30,822 nt of DNA, taken from UBA1724 sp051884615 (GTDB taxonomy: Bacteria > Verrucomicrobiota > Lentisphaeria > Oligosphaerales > Oligosphaeraceae). Each line of letters starts with the position of its first letter. Position 1 is the first letter of the stretch. The notes beneath the pieces are model-generated. The model saw only the letters and a program-made list of their open reading frames with translations. It had not been told where the DNA came from and searched no databases. The translations under genes were made by a program, and so were the position numbers. This document shows, piece after piece, positions 23,351 through 30,822 of this stretch. The stretch lies in the NCBI GenBank assembly GCA_051884615.1, contig JBJEVT010000039.1:1-30822 (forward strand). The letters are read 5' to 3'.

Positions 23351-23455
23351 GGAATGGGCATGGAATGGGCATGGCGTCCACGAGAATTTCGAGCGTTCGC
23401 CGCCCATGAAATTGCCGTCCTCCCGATCTGGATTACGGTGAGGGCGGCAGGGTGG

Positions 23456-23503
23456 GGGGCGTGGGGAATCCGATTACCCCGCACGCTCGTGTACGCGCGT
23501 GCG
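23456..23503 (+). repeat. Block A and alternating Pu-Py tract, left copy
   Basis: Positions 23456-23486 are a 31-base block matching 30792-30822 in reverse orientation at 30 of 31 positions. It contains an imperfect palindrome, GTGGGG against CCCC-g-CAC. Directly after it, 23488-23503 is a 16-base run of strictly alternating purine and pyrimidine, a form prone to Z-DNA. Confidence 0.9.
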
Positions 23504-23643
23504 AGAGCGAGAGAGAAAAACGCGAGAAACGGGGCGAGATTGATGACGGGGGAGTTTTTTTGGGGGGCAACCCGAGGTGGTCCCTGGGCGGGGTTCATGG
23601 GGAATTTCCCTGCCCCCGCCCGGGAAAGTTGGTCCCGGGGGCG

Positions 23644-23674
23644 CCTGCAGGGGAGGGGGGGGGTGCCCCGCAGG
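23644..23674 (+). repeat. Hairpin in the variable part of the left composite element
   Basis: CCTGC-a-GGGG (23644-23653) pairs with CCCC-GCAGG (23666-23674) around a G-rich loop, nine pairs with one bulge. The surrounding 23504-23690 is G-rich, holds small palindromes (GGGAATTTCCC, CCCGGG twice) and shows no gene. Confidence 0.5.
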
Positions 23675-23690
23675 GTATTCCTTGCCCAGG

Positions 23691-23743
23691 AAAATCAAAG
23701 GGATAGATGCCCTAGATGCCCTAGATGCCCTAGAAAATCTAGG
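23691..23743 (+). repeat. 9-bp CTAGATGNN tandem repeat, left copy
   Basis: After AAAATCAAAGGG, units of the form TAGATGCCC repeat three times with a 9-base period and end in TAGAAAATCTAGG. The matching array, in reverse orientation and preceded by the same ATCAAAGGG, is at 30685-30726. One frame would read LDALDALD, but this is probably not a protein. Confidence 0.88.
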
Positions 23744-23786
23744 AGTTACTTCCTATAGACAGAGCCGGCGGGGGGCGTGCCCTCCG

Positions 23787-24020
23787 TGTGGGCCGCAGGC
23801 GCCGACCTGTCCTCCGGGGTGAAGCGGCAGCCCGACCTGTCCTCCGGGGTGGGCCGCAGGCGCCTCTGTATAATCCGTGTTGAAGCGGCAGCGCCTCTGT
23901 GTCATCCGTGGGCGCCGCAGGCGCCTCTGTATAATCCGTGTTGAAGCGGCAGCGCCTCTGTGTCCTCCGGGGTGAAGCGGCAGCGCCGACCTGTCCTCCG
24001 GGGTGGGCCGCAGGCGTCGG
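23787..24020 (+). repeat. 30/31-bp alternating repeat array 2 (eight units)
   Basis: Units start at 23787, 23817, 23847, 23878, 23909, 23939, 23970 and 24001, each 30 or 31 bases, the last incomplete. Core order is Y-X-Y-X-Y-X-X-Y, with linkers GACCTGTCCTCCG, TCTGTGTCATCCG and TCTGTATAATCCG. The final unit runs straight into the stop codon of the minus-strand permease at 24021. The block from 23111 to 24020 holds only these repeats and no supported gene. Confidence 0.92.
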
Positions 24021-25712
24021 CTATCCCCGGAAGATGGCGCCCATTTTCTTTCCCAGGAGGGAGGCTGCCAGGAGATAGGAGGCGCCCAGGAAGAGCATCG
24101 TCCACAGTCCCAGGGCGGCGGCCACGGAGGCACCCTCCCCCAGGAAGGAGGAGAGGTCGTAGATGGCCTTGGTGATGGGGTAGTATTCCGCCTTTTGGGC
24201 CAGGAGGAGGGAGTCGGAGACTTCCAGCATGGAGAAGCTGAAGGTCAGGATGGCGCCCGCCAGGAGATTCGCGGAGATCAGGGGGACGGTGATGCGACGG
24301 AAGATGGTGCCGCCGGAGGCGCCCAGGGAGGCGGCGGCCTCCTCGAAGGCCACGGACGTCTGCTGGAGTCCCGCCGCCGCCGCCCGGACCACATAGGGGA
24401 TGCGTCGGATGGCGTAGGAGATCACCAGGAGGGCCGTGGGATTTTCCACGGGATTGAGGGCATGGAGGAGGCGTCCCCTGGCGGTCATGGCCAGATATCC
24501 GAAGGCCACCACCAGTCCGGGCACGGCCAGGGGGAGCATGGCCATGGCGTCCAGGAGCCATCCTCCCCGGTGGCGTCCCCGTTCCACGGTCCAGGCGATG
24601 AAGGTGCCCAGGGCCAGGGCCAGAGCCAGGGCCATGCCGCAATACCGGAGGCTGTTGAGGATGCTGGGGACCGTGAGATTGTGCCCCAGAGCGGTTTCCA
24701 GATGTTCCAGGGTGCTCTGGAGAGGGAGGACGCTTCGGTACCACCCCTTGCCCAGGGCCAGTCCCGCCACCCCCAGATGAGGCAGGATTCCGGCGAAGGA
24801 GACCAGGGCGAAGGCCAGCCCCGCCAGGAAATTCCAGCCCCCCCGCAGCGGGATGGGGGAGACGGCGCGTCCCGCCTTGCCCCACATGGCGTAGTTTTCC
24901 CTTCCGTAGCGGAATTTGGCCAGGAGATAGGCGGTGAGGGAGGCGACCATCATGACCGTCACCAGGGCGAAGGGCATGGGGTTGTGTCCCATTTCGCTGA
25001 TGCCCAGGAAGATTTGGACGGGGGTCAGGCGTTCGTAGTTGAACATCAGGGGAGTGCCCAGCTCCGTGAAGGACCAGATGAAGACCAGGGTGCAGCCGGC
25101 GAAGAGTCCCGGCCGGATCAGGGGCAGGGTGATTTTCCGGAATCGGCGGAACCCGGTGCAACCGCAGTCCTCCGCCGCCTCCAGGAGGGCGGGGTCCACA
25201 TTGGCGAAGGCGGCGGCGAGGTTCAGATAGAGGATGGGGTGGAGATGGAGGGCCTCCAGGAGAATCACCGCCCCCATGCCCCCCGCCAGCCAGTCCGGCT
25301 CCGTCCCCGGCGCCAGGAGTCCCAGATGAATCAGGACCTGGTTCAGGGCGCCGTAGCGTCCCAGGATCGCCTGCATGCCCAGGGCGCCCACGAAGGGGGC
25401 GAGAATCATGGGCATCAGGAGCAGTCCGTTCCAGAGTCGGCTTCCCCAAAATTGATAGCGGCTGGACAGCCAGGCCAGGGGGAGGGAGAGGGCCAGGGAG
25501 AGGAGGGTGGTGCCGCCGGCCACCAGGAAGGAGTTCAGCAACCCGTCCCGGTAGAGGGGATTCCGGAAGGTCTCCTCCAGGAAGAAGAGGGTGGGGTTTC
25601 CGGCGCCGTCCGTCAGGCCGCCCCGGAGGATCTCCCCCACGGGCAGCAGGAAGAAGACGCCGAAAAAGAGGAGCGTCAGTCCCAGGAAAAGAAAATGGAG
25701 TTTTTTTCCCAT
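24021..25712 (-). CDS. ABC transporter permease, two fused halves (iron/thiamine/putrescine type)
   Basis: The 563-residue membrane protein has about twelve hydrophobic segments arranged as two homologous six-helix halves, like FbpB, ThiP and other double permeases of binding-protein-dependent importers. Each half has an EAA loop contacting the ATPase: EAAEDCGCTGFRRFRKI in the first and EAAASLGASGGTIFRRI in the second, both followed by TLPLIRPG or TVPLISAN. It would form the channel for a small solute such as ferric iron. No ATP-binding or periplasmic binding protein gene is adjacent on either side, so the partners must be encoded elsewhere. ATG 25712 follows a C-rich stretch without a clear Shine-Dalgarno. 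The stop codon abuts repeat array 2. Confidence 0.9.
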   Translation of the reverse strand: MGKKLHFLFLGLTLLFFGVFFLLPVGEILRGGLTDGAGNPTLFFLEETFRNPLYRDGLLNSFLVAGGTTLLSLALSLPLAWLSSRYQFWGSRLWNGLLLMPMILAPFVGALGMQAILGRYGALNQVLIHLGLLAPGTEPDWLAGGMGAVILLEALHLHPILYLNLAAAFANVDPALLEAAEDCGCTGFRRFRKITLPLIRPGLFAGCTLVFIWSFTELGTPLMFNYERLTPVQIFLGISEMGHNPMPFALVTVMMVASLTAYLLAKFRYGRENYAMWGKAGRAVSPIPLRGGWNFLAGLAFALVSFAGILPHLGVAGLALGKGWYRSVLPLQSTLEHLETALGHNLTVPSILNSLRYCGMALALALALGTFIAWTVERGRHRGGWLLDAMAMLPLAVPGLVVAFGYLAMTARGRLLHALNPVENPTALLVISYAIRRIPYVVRAAAAGLQQTSVAFEEAAASLGASGGTIFRRITVPLISANLLAGAILTFSFSMLEVSDSLLLAQKAEYYPITKAIYDLSSFLGEGASVAAALGLWTMLFLGASYLLAASLLGKKMGAIFRG

Positions 25713-25728
25713 GGGGGGAGCAAGAGGG

Positions 25729-25734
25729 ATTATC
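25729..25734 (-). promoter_or_regulatory. Possible -10 of the permease gene
   Basis: GATAAT on the minus strand, 17 bases before ATG 25712. On the plus strand the same place reads TTATCTTAACG, one mismatch from the rplU -10 context, so orientation is ambiguous. Confidence 0.3.
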
Positions 25735-25885
25735 TTAACGCCTCATCGGCGGGCATGGAAGAGGAAGACAACGGCTCTCTCCGGAACCGGGTCGGCCCCC
25801 TCTGAAGACACCCGCCGGAACCAAGGATTAGACCAGGAGAGAGGGGGATCCCCTCGACACAAGGGGCCACCACACGAAATCCAGG

Positions 25886-25891
25886 CGATAA
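25886..25891 (+). promoter_or_regulatory. Possible -10 of the phosphoesterase operon
   Basis: GATAAT followed by GTAATTTTG, 27 bases before ATG 25918 and the most AT-rich spot in the divergent gap 25713-25917. No convincing -35. Confidence 0.4.
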
Positions 25892-25917
25892 TGTAATTTT
25901 GCCCCTGCGTTCCCACT

Positions 25918-26655
25918 ATGACGAAAATCGGCTTTTTCAGCGATGTCCACGGCAATCTGGAGGCTCTGACGGCGATTCTCAATCGCCTGGACCAGCTCTC
26001 CTGCGACCTGCTGGTGTGCCTGGGGGACATCGTCGGCTACGGCGCCAACCCCTCCGAGTGCATCCAGCTCATCCGGGAACGGGAAATCCCCTGCGTCATG
26101 GGAAACCATGACGAATACGCCTCCTCCTTCATGACCCCCTCCGTGGCGCGCCTCCGCCCGGAAATCCTCAAATCCATCGAGTGGACCCAGTCCCAGCTCT
26201 CCATCGAGGACATGAAGTGGCTGGCGGAGCAGCCCATGCGCCTCCAGCTGGGAGAGGAGATCGTGGCCCTCCACTCCTCCTTCGCCCGGGGACGCTGGGC
26301 CTATTGCCTGGACGAGGACACCTTCGCCGCCAATTTCGAACACCAGGAATGTCCCCTGGCCTTCTGCGGACACTCCCACTCCCCCCTCATCGGCATCGAC
26401 ATGCCCGGCCACGCCCCCTTCGTGGATTTCATCCGGCCCTACACCATCCCCGACGACCACCGGGTCATGGTGAACGTGGGCAGCGTGGGCCAGCCGCGGG
26501 ACCGGGATCCCCGGGCCTGCGCCTGTGTCTACGAGGTGGAGAAACGCCATCTGGAGCTGATCCGGGAACCCTACGACATCGAGACGTCCCAAAACAAGAT
26601 CTACATGGCCCGGCTTCCGGAGAAGTTCGGCCTGCGTCTCGCCATCGGAAGATAG
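25918..26655 (+). CDS. YfcE-like calcineurin-type metallophosphoesterase
   Basis: The 245-residue cytoplasmic product belongs to the two-metal phosphoesterase superfamily. All metal motifs are visible: SDVHGN (D9, H11), GDIVGYG (D37), GNHDE (N63, H64), HSSFARG and GHSHSP. The GDIVGYGANP segment is typical of the bacterial YfcE/MJ0936-like group, which includes phosphodiesterases of unknown biological substrate. The last 40 residues (CVYEVEKRHLELIREPYD) resemble the usual strand capping the fold. It starts the plus-strand operon with the two downstream genes and has a C-rich leader without Shine-Dalgarno. Confidence 0.92.
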   Translation: MTKIGFFSDVHGNLEALTAILNRLDQLSCDLLVCLGDIVGYGANPSECIQLIREREIPCVMGNHDEYASSFMTPSVARLRPEILKSIEWTQSQLSIEDMKWLAEQPMRLQLGEEIVALHSSFARGRWAYCLDEDTFAANFEHQECPLAFCGHSHSPLIGIDMPGHAPFVDFIRPYTIPDDHRVMVNVGSVGQPRDRDPRACACVYEVEKRHLELIREPYDIETSQNKIYMARLPEKFGLRLAIGR

Positions 26656-26682
26656 GGGGCCATGGCCGGACAGGAGCAGCCC

Positions 26683-28284
26683 ATGGCGACGCCCAAGACG
26701 CCCCAGCCAGGGAGGGGGGACGCCCGGGAGGAATTGCTCCGGCGCCTGCAGGGCCTGGAGGATCTGAATCCGGATCTCTCGGGAGGGGAGATCGCCCGTC
26801 TGGAGGAATTATGCCGGCAGTGCAGTCCGGAGGATTTTCCGGTCATCGCCCGCCAGGTGCGCCGTCTGGTGGACCTTTATCTGGCCATGCCCACCCTGGA
26901 GGTGGGGCGTGCCATCCTGGGAGAATACTCCCGGTTGCTGGAGGCGGGGGCCGCCCGTCTGCTGGCCTCCCATGAAATCGCGCCCCGTCCCGCCCTGCCC
27001 TCCTCCCCCGCCGAGGGGGGCTTCTCCCGGGGGCTGGTGCTGTACAGCCCCTTCCAATACACCGCCCTGGACCGGTGCCGCATCATGAGCCAGACGGAGG
27101 TGCCGGAGACCCTCTCCCGGGCGGCGGACGCCTTCCGGCGACGAGTGGAGGTGGTGGACACCGTCTTCGGCATCGGCTTCCACCTTCTGTGGCTCCTGGA
27201 CCCCCGGCAATTCCAAAGCTGGGCCACCGCGTATCTGACGGAGAACGAGGGGGAGCTGGCCCCGGAGGTCATCCGGGACATCCTGTGGGTGATGCGCCAG
27301 AGCCCCGCCCTCTCCCCCGACATGACCGAATGGCTCCTCCGCTGGTGCGGCGACATGGCCCTGCTGGAGGACTGGCCACGAGTGGTCACCCAGGCCGACC
27401 ATCTGGCGGACCGCCTCTTCCTCCTGGCCTGGGCGAAGACCATCCGCACCCCCAGGAACGTCCAGCTGGCCCATCTGAAACTGATGGTGGACACCGGACG
27501 GATGAACGAGGAACGCCTCCTGGCATGGCTGGAGAACTCCCTCCAGGAATTCGGGGCCGCGGTGGCGCGCTTCCTCTCCTTCGACCGGGAAGTCTCCTCC
27601 CCCCAGGAGGCCCAGTGGCTCCACTGCACCCTGCTGGCGGAGCTCCAGGGCATGGAGGCCACCTACCAGCCCATCCTGGTCCTCTCCGACCTCCTCCTCC
27701 GGCTGCCCGACGGCGCCATGAAACTGGCCATGGCCTTCCTGGGCATCGCCGGCCAAAGCCTCCGGGAATGGGAGACCGCCATCCGGAAATTCTCGGAGAA
27801 GCTCATCCGGCGGGCCTTCCTGGTGGATCTCAAACAGGGCAGGACCCCCGTGGAGACCATCCGGAAATTCACCTTCGGCGATGAAACCGCCTTCGCCCAA
27901 ATCTGCAACGAGCTGGATTTGATCCGGCAGCAGTTCGACTCCATCGCCCAGCGGGAAAAGGTGATCCAGCGCCTGGGCGTCTATTACGCCAGCTTCCGGC
28001 GAGCCCCCATGCTGGGACAGGAGGTGGGGCGCCGCTATCGCCGCCTGGCGAAAATGCTCCACGAGGACTTCCTGCGGAACCACCTGACCCCGGAGGAGCT
28101 GGACAGCTTCCAGACCCGGGGATTCCTCCAGGAGCTCTATTCCATGGCCTCCCGCTCCAAACGCTTCCTGGACCATCGCCGCGCCCTGGACATGACGGTG
28201 GAGGAGATGGTGGCCTCCCAGATTGAATTCGTGGAGGAGTGCCGCACCCGGCGCCTGGCCATGCTCCGTCGCACCCTGGGCTGA
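26683..28284 (+). CDS. Large uncharacterised helical protein
   Basis: The 533-residue product is not one I recognise. It has no signal peptide or clear membrane segment, and is rich in Leu, Arg, Glu and Trp with amphipathic helices throughout, as in repeat-type scaffold proteins. Notable local stretches are FHLLWLLDPRQFQSWATAYL, WVMRQSPALSPDMTEWLL and, near the C-terminus, basic helices (RRYRRLAKMLHEDF). ATG 26683 is preferred over ATG 26662 because AGGAG lies 6 bases before it, while the purine run before 26662 is only 2 bases away. It is 27 bases after the phosphoesterase and 13 before the vWA gene, so the three are likely co-expressed. Function cannot be assigned. Confidence 0.75.
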   Translation: MATPKTPQPGRGDAREELLRRLQGLEDLNPDLSGGEIARLEELCRQCSPEDFPVIARQVRRLVDLYLAMPTLEVGRAILGEYSRLLEAGAARLLASHEIAPRPALPSSPAEGGFSRGLVLYSPFQYTALDRCRIMSQTEVPETLSRAADAFRRRVEVVDTVFGIGFHLLWLLDPRQFQSWATAYLTENEGELAPEVIRDILWVMRQSPALSPDMTEWLLRWCGDMALLEDWPRVVTQADHLADRLFLLAWAKTIRTPRNVQLAHLKLMVDTGRMNEERLLAWLENSLQEFGAAVARFLSFDREVSSPQEAQWLHCTLLAELQGMEATYQPILVLSDLLLRLPDGAMKLAMAFLGIAGQSLREWETAIRKFSEKLIRRAFLVDLKQGRTPVETIRKFTFGDETAFAQICNELDLIRQQFDSIAQREKVIQRLGVYYASFRRAPMLGQEVGRRYRRLAKMLHEDFLRNHLTPEELDSFQTRGFLQELYSMASRSKRFLDHRRALDMTVEEMVASQIEFVEECRTRRLAMLRRTLG

Positions 28285-28297
28285 TCCGCGCCTCCCC

Positions 28298-30502
28298 ATG
28301 GACGTCTCCTTCTCCCCGCTGCTCTCCCCCTGGCTTGTCCTCCCCGTCGCCCTGTTGCTGGCGGCCATGGCCTGCCTCCTCTGGAAGGAACAGCGGGACT
28401 TCCTCCCCCTCTCCCTCCGCAACGGGCTGCTCCTCCTCCGGCTCCTCCCTCTCCTCCTTCTCTCCCTCTGGTTCCTGCGCCCCGTCCGGCGGCACAGCCG
28501 TCCCCTCCCCGGCGCCTCCCACATCGTGGTGCTGGCGGACGCCACCACCTCCATGGGACTCCGGCGGGACTGCCGGGATCCCCAGGGCCGAATGACCACC
28601 CGCTGGGAGGCCGTCACCGCCCAAATCGCCGCCGCGCCCCCCGAAATCCCCCTCCTTCTCTGGCGGGTGGGCACCGCCAGGGAACCCGCCCTCCCCTGGC
28701 TGGCCACCACTCCCTTCACCCCCGTTCCCGGAGAGACCGATCTGGGAGCCGCCCTGGAGACGCTGGGAAAGGAGCGGGAGCGGCCGGGGGCGATGCCCAT
28801 CCGGGCCGCCTTGCTGCTCTCCGATGGACGGGACTGGGGAGGACAGCTCCTGGCCCAGGCCAAGGTTCTGGCGGAGCAGGGCCTGCCGGTCTCCACCCTA
28901 TGCCTGGGAGACGCCAAGCCCACCCAGGATTTGAAGCTGGAATTCGATGCCCGCACCCCCGACCTTCTCCAGGTGGGGGAGAAGGGGCGCGCCGTCCTGC
29001 GCCTCACCAGCAATCTCCCCCGCCCCCAGAAGCTGACGGTGGGCTTCCGGGAGCTCCGGGGAGGACTGCTGGGCCAGACGGAGTTGTTCATCTCCCCCCA
29101 CGACCAGGCCACCTGCACCCTGCCTCTGCCTCCCTCCCAGGCGCCGGGAGAACGGATATTCCAGGCGGAGATCCCCCTGGTGCCCGGAGACGAACTGCCG
29201 GAAAACAACGTGGTCTACCATGTGGTGGAATATCAGCATCCCCGAAAACGGGTGGTCCTGTATCTGGGCAGCCGGCTGGACTGGGAATGGCGCTTCCTCC
29301 GGCGGGCCCTGGAAAGCCTGCCCGACCTGGAATTGCAGGCCGCCATCCGCCTGGTCTCCCCCGAACAGGCTCAGGGACTGCCCCCGGCCTGGCGTCCCCA
29401 GCGCCCCTTCTTCTCCCTGGGCGAAAAGGAATGGCAGGATTTCCCCGCCCAGCCCGAGGAATACACCGACGTGGATGTGGTGGCGCTCCCCGCCCAGACG
29501 GCGAGGGAAATGACCCAGCCCCAGCAGGAAGCCCTCCTGGCCTTCGTCCAGAACCAGGGGGGAGGCGTGCTTTGGCTGGGCGACGGCACCGGACTGCCCC
29601 CGCTCCTGGACCCCCTGATGCCCGGCAAGGAATTCCAGACCCTCCACAGCGACGGCAAACGCCAGGTGGAGCTCTCCGGGGAGCGCATGGTCTTCGAGGG
29701 ACTCTTCCTCCAGCCGGAACTCCTCCCCAGGGACGCCCAATACATCCTGTGCCAACAGCCCCGGCGCATGGCCCGGGCCGTCCTCCAAAACGAGACCGGC
29801 CTCCCCTTGATGCTGGTGGAGGGCAACTGCGGGGCGGGAAGAGCCGCCTGGTGCGGCCTCACGGAAACCTGGCGCTGGGCCTTCCGTCCCCCCACGGAAA
29901 ACGCCCCCGTCGTCCACCAGACCTTCTGGCGGCAGATCCTCGGCTGGCTCGCGGAGAACCGACAGCCCCAGCTGGAGATGGAATTGCCCCCGGAGGGCCT
30001 GATGGCACACGAGGAAAACACCATCGCCCTCCGGGTCCTGGGACCCGATTTCCGTCCCGCGGAAAATGCCCAGGCGAGCCTCGCCGCCATCTCCCTGGAA
30101 AGCACCCGGGAAATCATCCACCTCGCCCCGGACCCCGGAGAACCCGGACGCTTCGTGGGACACTACACCCCCAGAAACACCCATCCCGTCCAGCTCCATT
30201 TCAATGTCCAATGCGCCCCGGGCACCCAACCCCTGATTCTGAAAAAACGGGTGGTGGTGCGCTCCGGAGGACGGGAGGTGGAGGAACTCTCCGCACAACC
30301 TAATCTCCTGCGGGATGTGGCCAGAATCACCGGGGGACGCTTCTTCCAGGACAGGGTGAACTGGAAGGAGATTCCACTGTCGAAGGACACCCCCATGCAA
30401 CGACAGGAAACACCCCTGCTGCCCGCGCACGCCCTCGTCGCCTCCGCCCTGGCCTGCCTGATTCTGGAATATTTCCTCCGGCGACGCAACGGGCAAGCCT
30501 GA
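28298..30502 (+). CDS. Membrane-anchored vWA / GATase1-like protein
   Basis: The 734-residue protein has two N-terminal membrane helices (about 10-28 and 43-61) and one near the C-terminus (ALVASALACLILEYFL). Between them lies a von Willebrand A domain with a nearly complete metal site: D81-A-T-T-S85 (DxSxS variant with Thr in the third place), T147 (GETDLGAAL) and D176 (LLLSDG). A beta-rich region follows (DLLQVGEKGRAVLRL), then a glutamine-amidotransferase-like Rossmann segment (KRVVLYLGSRLDWEWR ... VDVVALPAQ ... GGGVLWLGD). The architecture is common in planctomycete and verrucomicrobial proteins related to BatA, whose role is unclear. ATG 28298 gives the normal two-helix start. It ends the operon, just before repeat array 3. 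Confidence 0.85.
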   Translation: MDVSFSPLLSPWLVLPVALLLAAMACLLWKEQRDFLPLSLRNGLLLLRLLPLLLLSLWFLRPVRRHSRPLPGASHIVVLADATTSMGLRRDCRDPQGRMTTRWEAVTAQIAAAPPEIPLLLWRVGTAREPALPWLATTPFTPVPGETDLGAALETLGKERERPGAMPIRAALLLSDGRDWGGQLLAQAKVLAEQGLPVSTLCLGDAKPTQDLKLEFDARTPDLLQVGEKGRAVLRLTSNLPRPQKLTVGFRELRGGLLGQTELFISPHDQATCTLPLPPSQAPGERIFQAEIPLVPGDELPENNVVYHVVEYQHPRKRVVLYLGSRLDWEWRFLRRALESLPDLELQAAIRLVSPEQAQGLPPAWRPQRPFFSLGEKEWQDFPAQPEEYTDVDVVALPAQTAREMTQPQQEALLAFVQNQGGGVLWLGDGTGLPPLLDPLMPGKEFQTLHSDGKRQVELSGERMVFEGLFLQPELLPRDAQYILCQQPRRMARAVLQNETGLPLMLVEGNCGAGRAAWCGLTETWRWAFRPPTENAPVVHQTFWRQILGWLAENRQPQLEMELPPEGLMAHEENTIALRVLGPDFRPAENAQASLAAISLESTREIIHLAPDPGEPGRFVGHYTPRNTHPVQLHFNVQCAPGTQPLILKKRVVVRSGGREVEELSAQPNLLRDVARITGGRFFQDRVNWKEIPLSKDTPMQRQETPLLPAHALVASALACLILEYFLRRRNGQA

Positions 30503-30504
30503 CC

Positions 30505-30597
30505 GACGACACAGAGGGGCGCTGACGCTTCAACACGGAGGACAGGTCGGCGATGACGCTTCAACACGGAGGACAGGTCGGCGCCTGCGGCCCACCC
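30505..30597 (-). repeat. 31-bp alternating repeat array 3 (three units)
   Basis: Three units of exactly 31 bases occupy 30597-30567, 30566-30536 and 30535-30505 on the minus strand, in order Y-X-X. They begin two bases after the vWA stop codon, mirroring array 2 at the permease stop. X here has TCATCGCC or TCAGCGCC in place of GCAGCGCC. Confidence 0.92.
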
Positions 30598-30613
30598 CGG
30601 AGGACACGGAGGG

Positions 30614-30636
30614 GGACCGTGCCCGGTTCCTTTATT
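30614..30636 (+). terminator. Weak hairpin with T-rich tail after array 3
   Basis: GGACCG (30614-30619) pairs with CGGT-t-CC (30624-30630), followed by TTTATT. It could end the vWA transcript; the stem is short and bulged. Confidence 0.35.
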
Positions 30637-30684
30637 GAGGAATCTCCCCGGTGCTTCCTAGATTCCAAGCCCCCCTCCCCCCCC

Positions 30685-30726
30685 CTAGAACATCTAGGAC
30701 ATCTAGAGCATCTAGCCCTTTGATTC
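30685..30726 (-). repeat. 9-bp CTAGATGNN tandem repeat, right copy
   Basis: On the minus strand, GAATCAAAGGG is followed by three CTAGATGNN units with variable last bases and a terminal CTAGG. Same order, orientation and period as the left copy relative to the adjoining array. Confidence 0.88.
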
Positions 30727-30770
30727 TCCCGGGGAGAGATGTCCCGCCGAGCACCTCTCCCTCGTCTACT

Positions 30771-30822
30771 CGCGCATGCGCGCGCATACATGCGTGCGGG
30801 GTAATCGGTTTCCCCACGCCCC
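30771..30822 (-). repeat. Alternating Pu-Py tract and block A, right copy (cut by window end)
   Basis: Positions 30771-30798 form 28 strictly alternating purine-pyrimidine bases. Block A follows at 30792-30822, slightly overlapping, and is 30/31 identical to 23456-23486 in inverted orientation. The element may continue past the window. Confidence 0.9.

Noticed and set aside
23230..24020. CRISPR array
   Set aside because: Units are contiguous 30-31 bp copies with no unique spacers of constant size between them, two core types alternate, and no cas gene is present.
23111..24020. Insertion sequence or transposon
   Set aside because: No transposase frame, terminal repeats with target duplication, or recombinase is visible; inverted copies alone do not prove mobility.
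30632..30817. Small protein with LDALDVLD repeats
   Set aside because: The reading arises from block A plus the 9-bp repeats; the left copy puts the two parts in different frames, and there is no ATG-proximal ribosome site.
1..30822. tRNA or rRNA genes
   Set aside because: Reading the intergenic gaps showed no cloverleaf or T-loop consensus; all gaps are short or filled with repeats.

Overview
The window is a GC-rich (clearly above 60%) bacterial chromosome segment packed with long, closely spaced genes. Outer-membrane lipid genes (an lpxA acyltransferase and a heptosyltransferase), an FtsW-type wall polymerase, an acetyl-CoA carboxylase subunit and a long-form pyrophosphate-dependent phosphofructokinase point to a Gram-negative, wall-bearing, probably anaerobic bacterium. 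The mixture of PPi-PFK, exported multidomain proteins, a vWA/GATase-like membrane protein and frequent translation starts without Shine-Dalgarno sites would fit the PVC assemblage, perhaps a Lentisphaerota/Kiritimatiellota-type genome. That placement is inference; no rRNA or other decisive marker is present.

Left part (1-3434): a minus-strand operon reads HD-domain hydrolase, ftsW, then a glutamine-rich exported protein that runs off the window edge. A divergent intergenic region follows. Then come plus-strand genes (3471-11780): an uncharacterised protein carrying an embedded HPr-like phosphocarrier motif, rplU, tyrS, lpxA, hisB and the translation cluster thrS-infC-rpmI-rplT, closed by a classic U-tract terminator. 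A candidate structured leader sits between infC and rpmI, where L20-type autoregulation occurs in other bacteria.

Middle part (11839-22987, all minus strand): in transcription order, a PPi-phosphofructokinase, a single-chain SbcD-SbcC fusion (1529 aa), an exported tyrosine phosphatase joined to a CBM9-like domain, accD, a heptosyltransferase and a small ORF broken by a one-base frameshift.

Right part (23105-30822): an intergenic repeat field, a two-half binding-protein-type ABC permease without visible partners, a divergent operon (YfcE-like phosphoesterase, unknown 533-aa protein, vWA/GATase-like membrane protein), and a second repeat field cut by the window end. The two repeat fields are inverted copies of one composite element. 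Its parts are always in the same order: 31-bp alternating units abutting a stop codon, a 9-bp CTAGATGNN array, an alternating purine-pyrimidine tract, and a 31-bp palindromic block.

The most interesting points are the composite 3'-end element, the SbcD-SbcC fusion, the phosphatase-CBM9 fusion and the HPr-motif protein. No tRNA, rRNA, transposase or CRISPR array was found.
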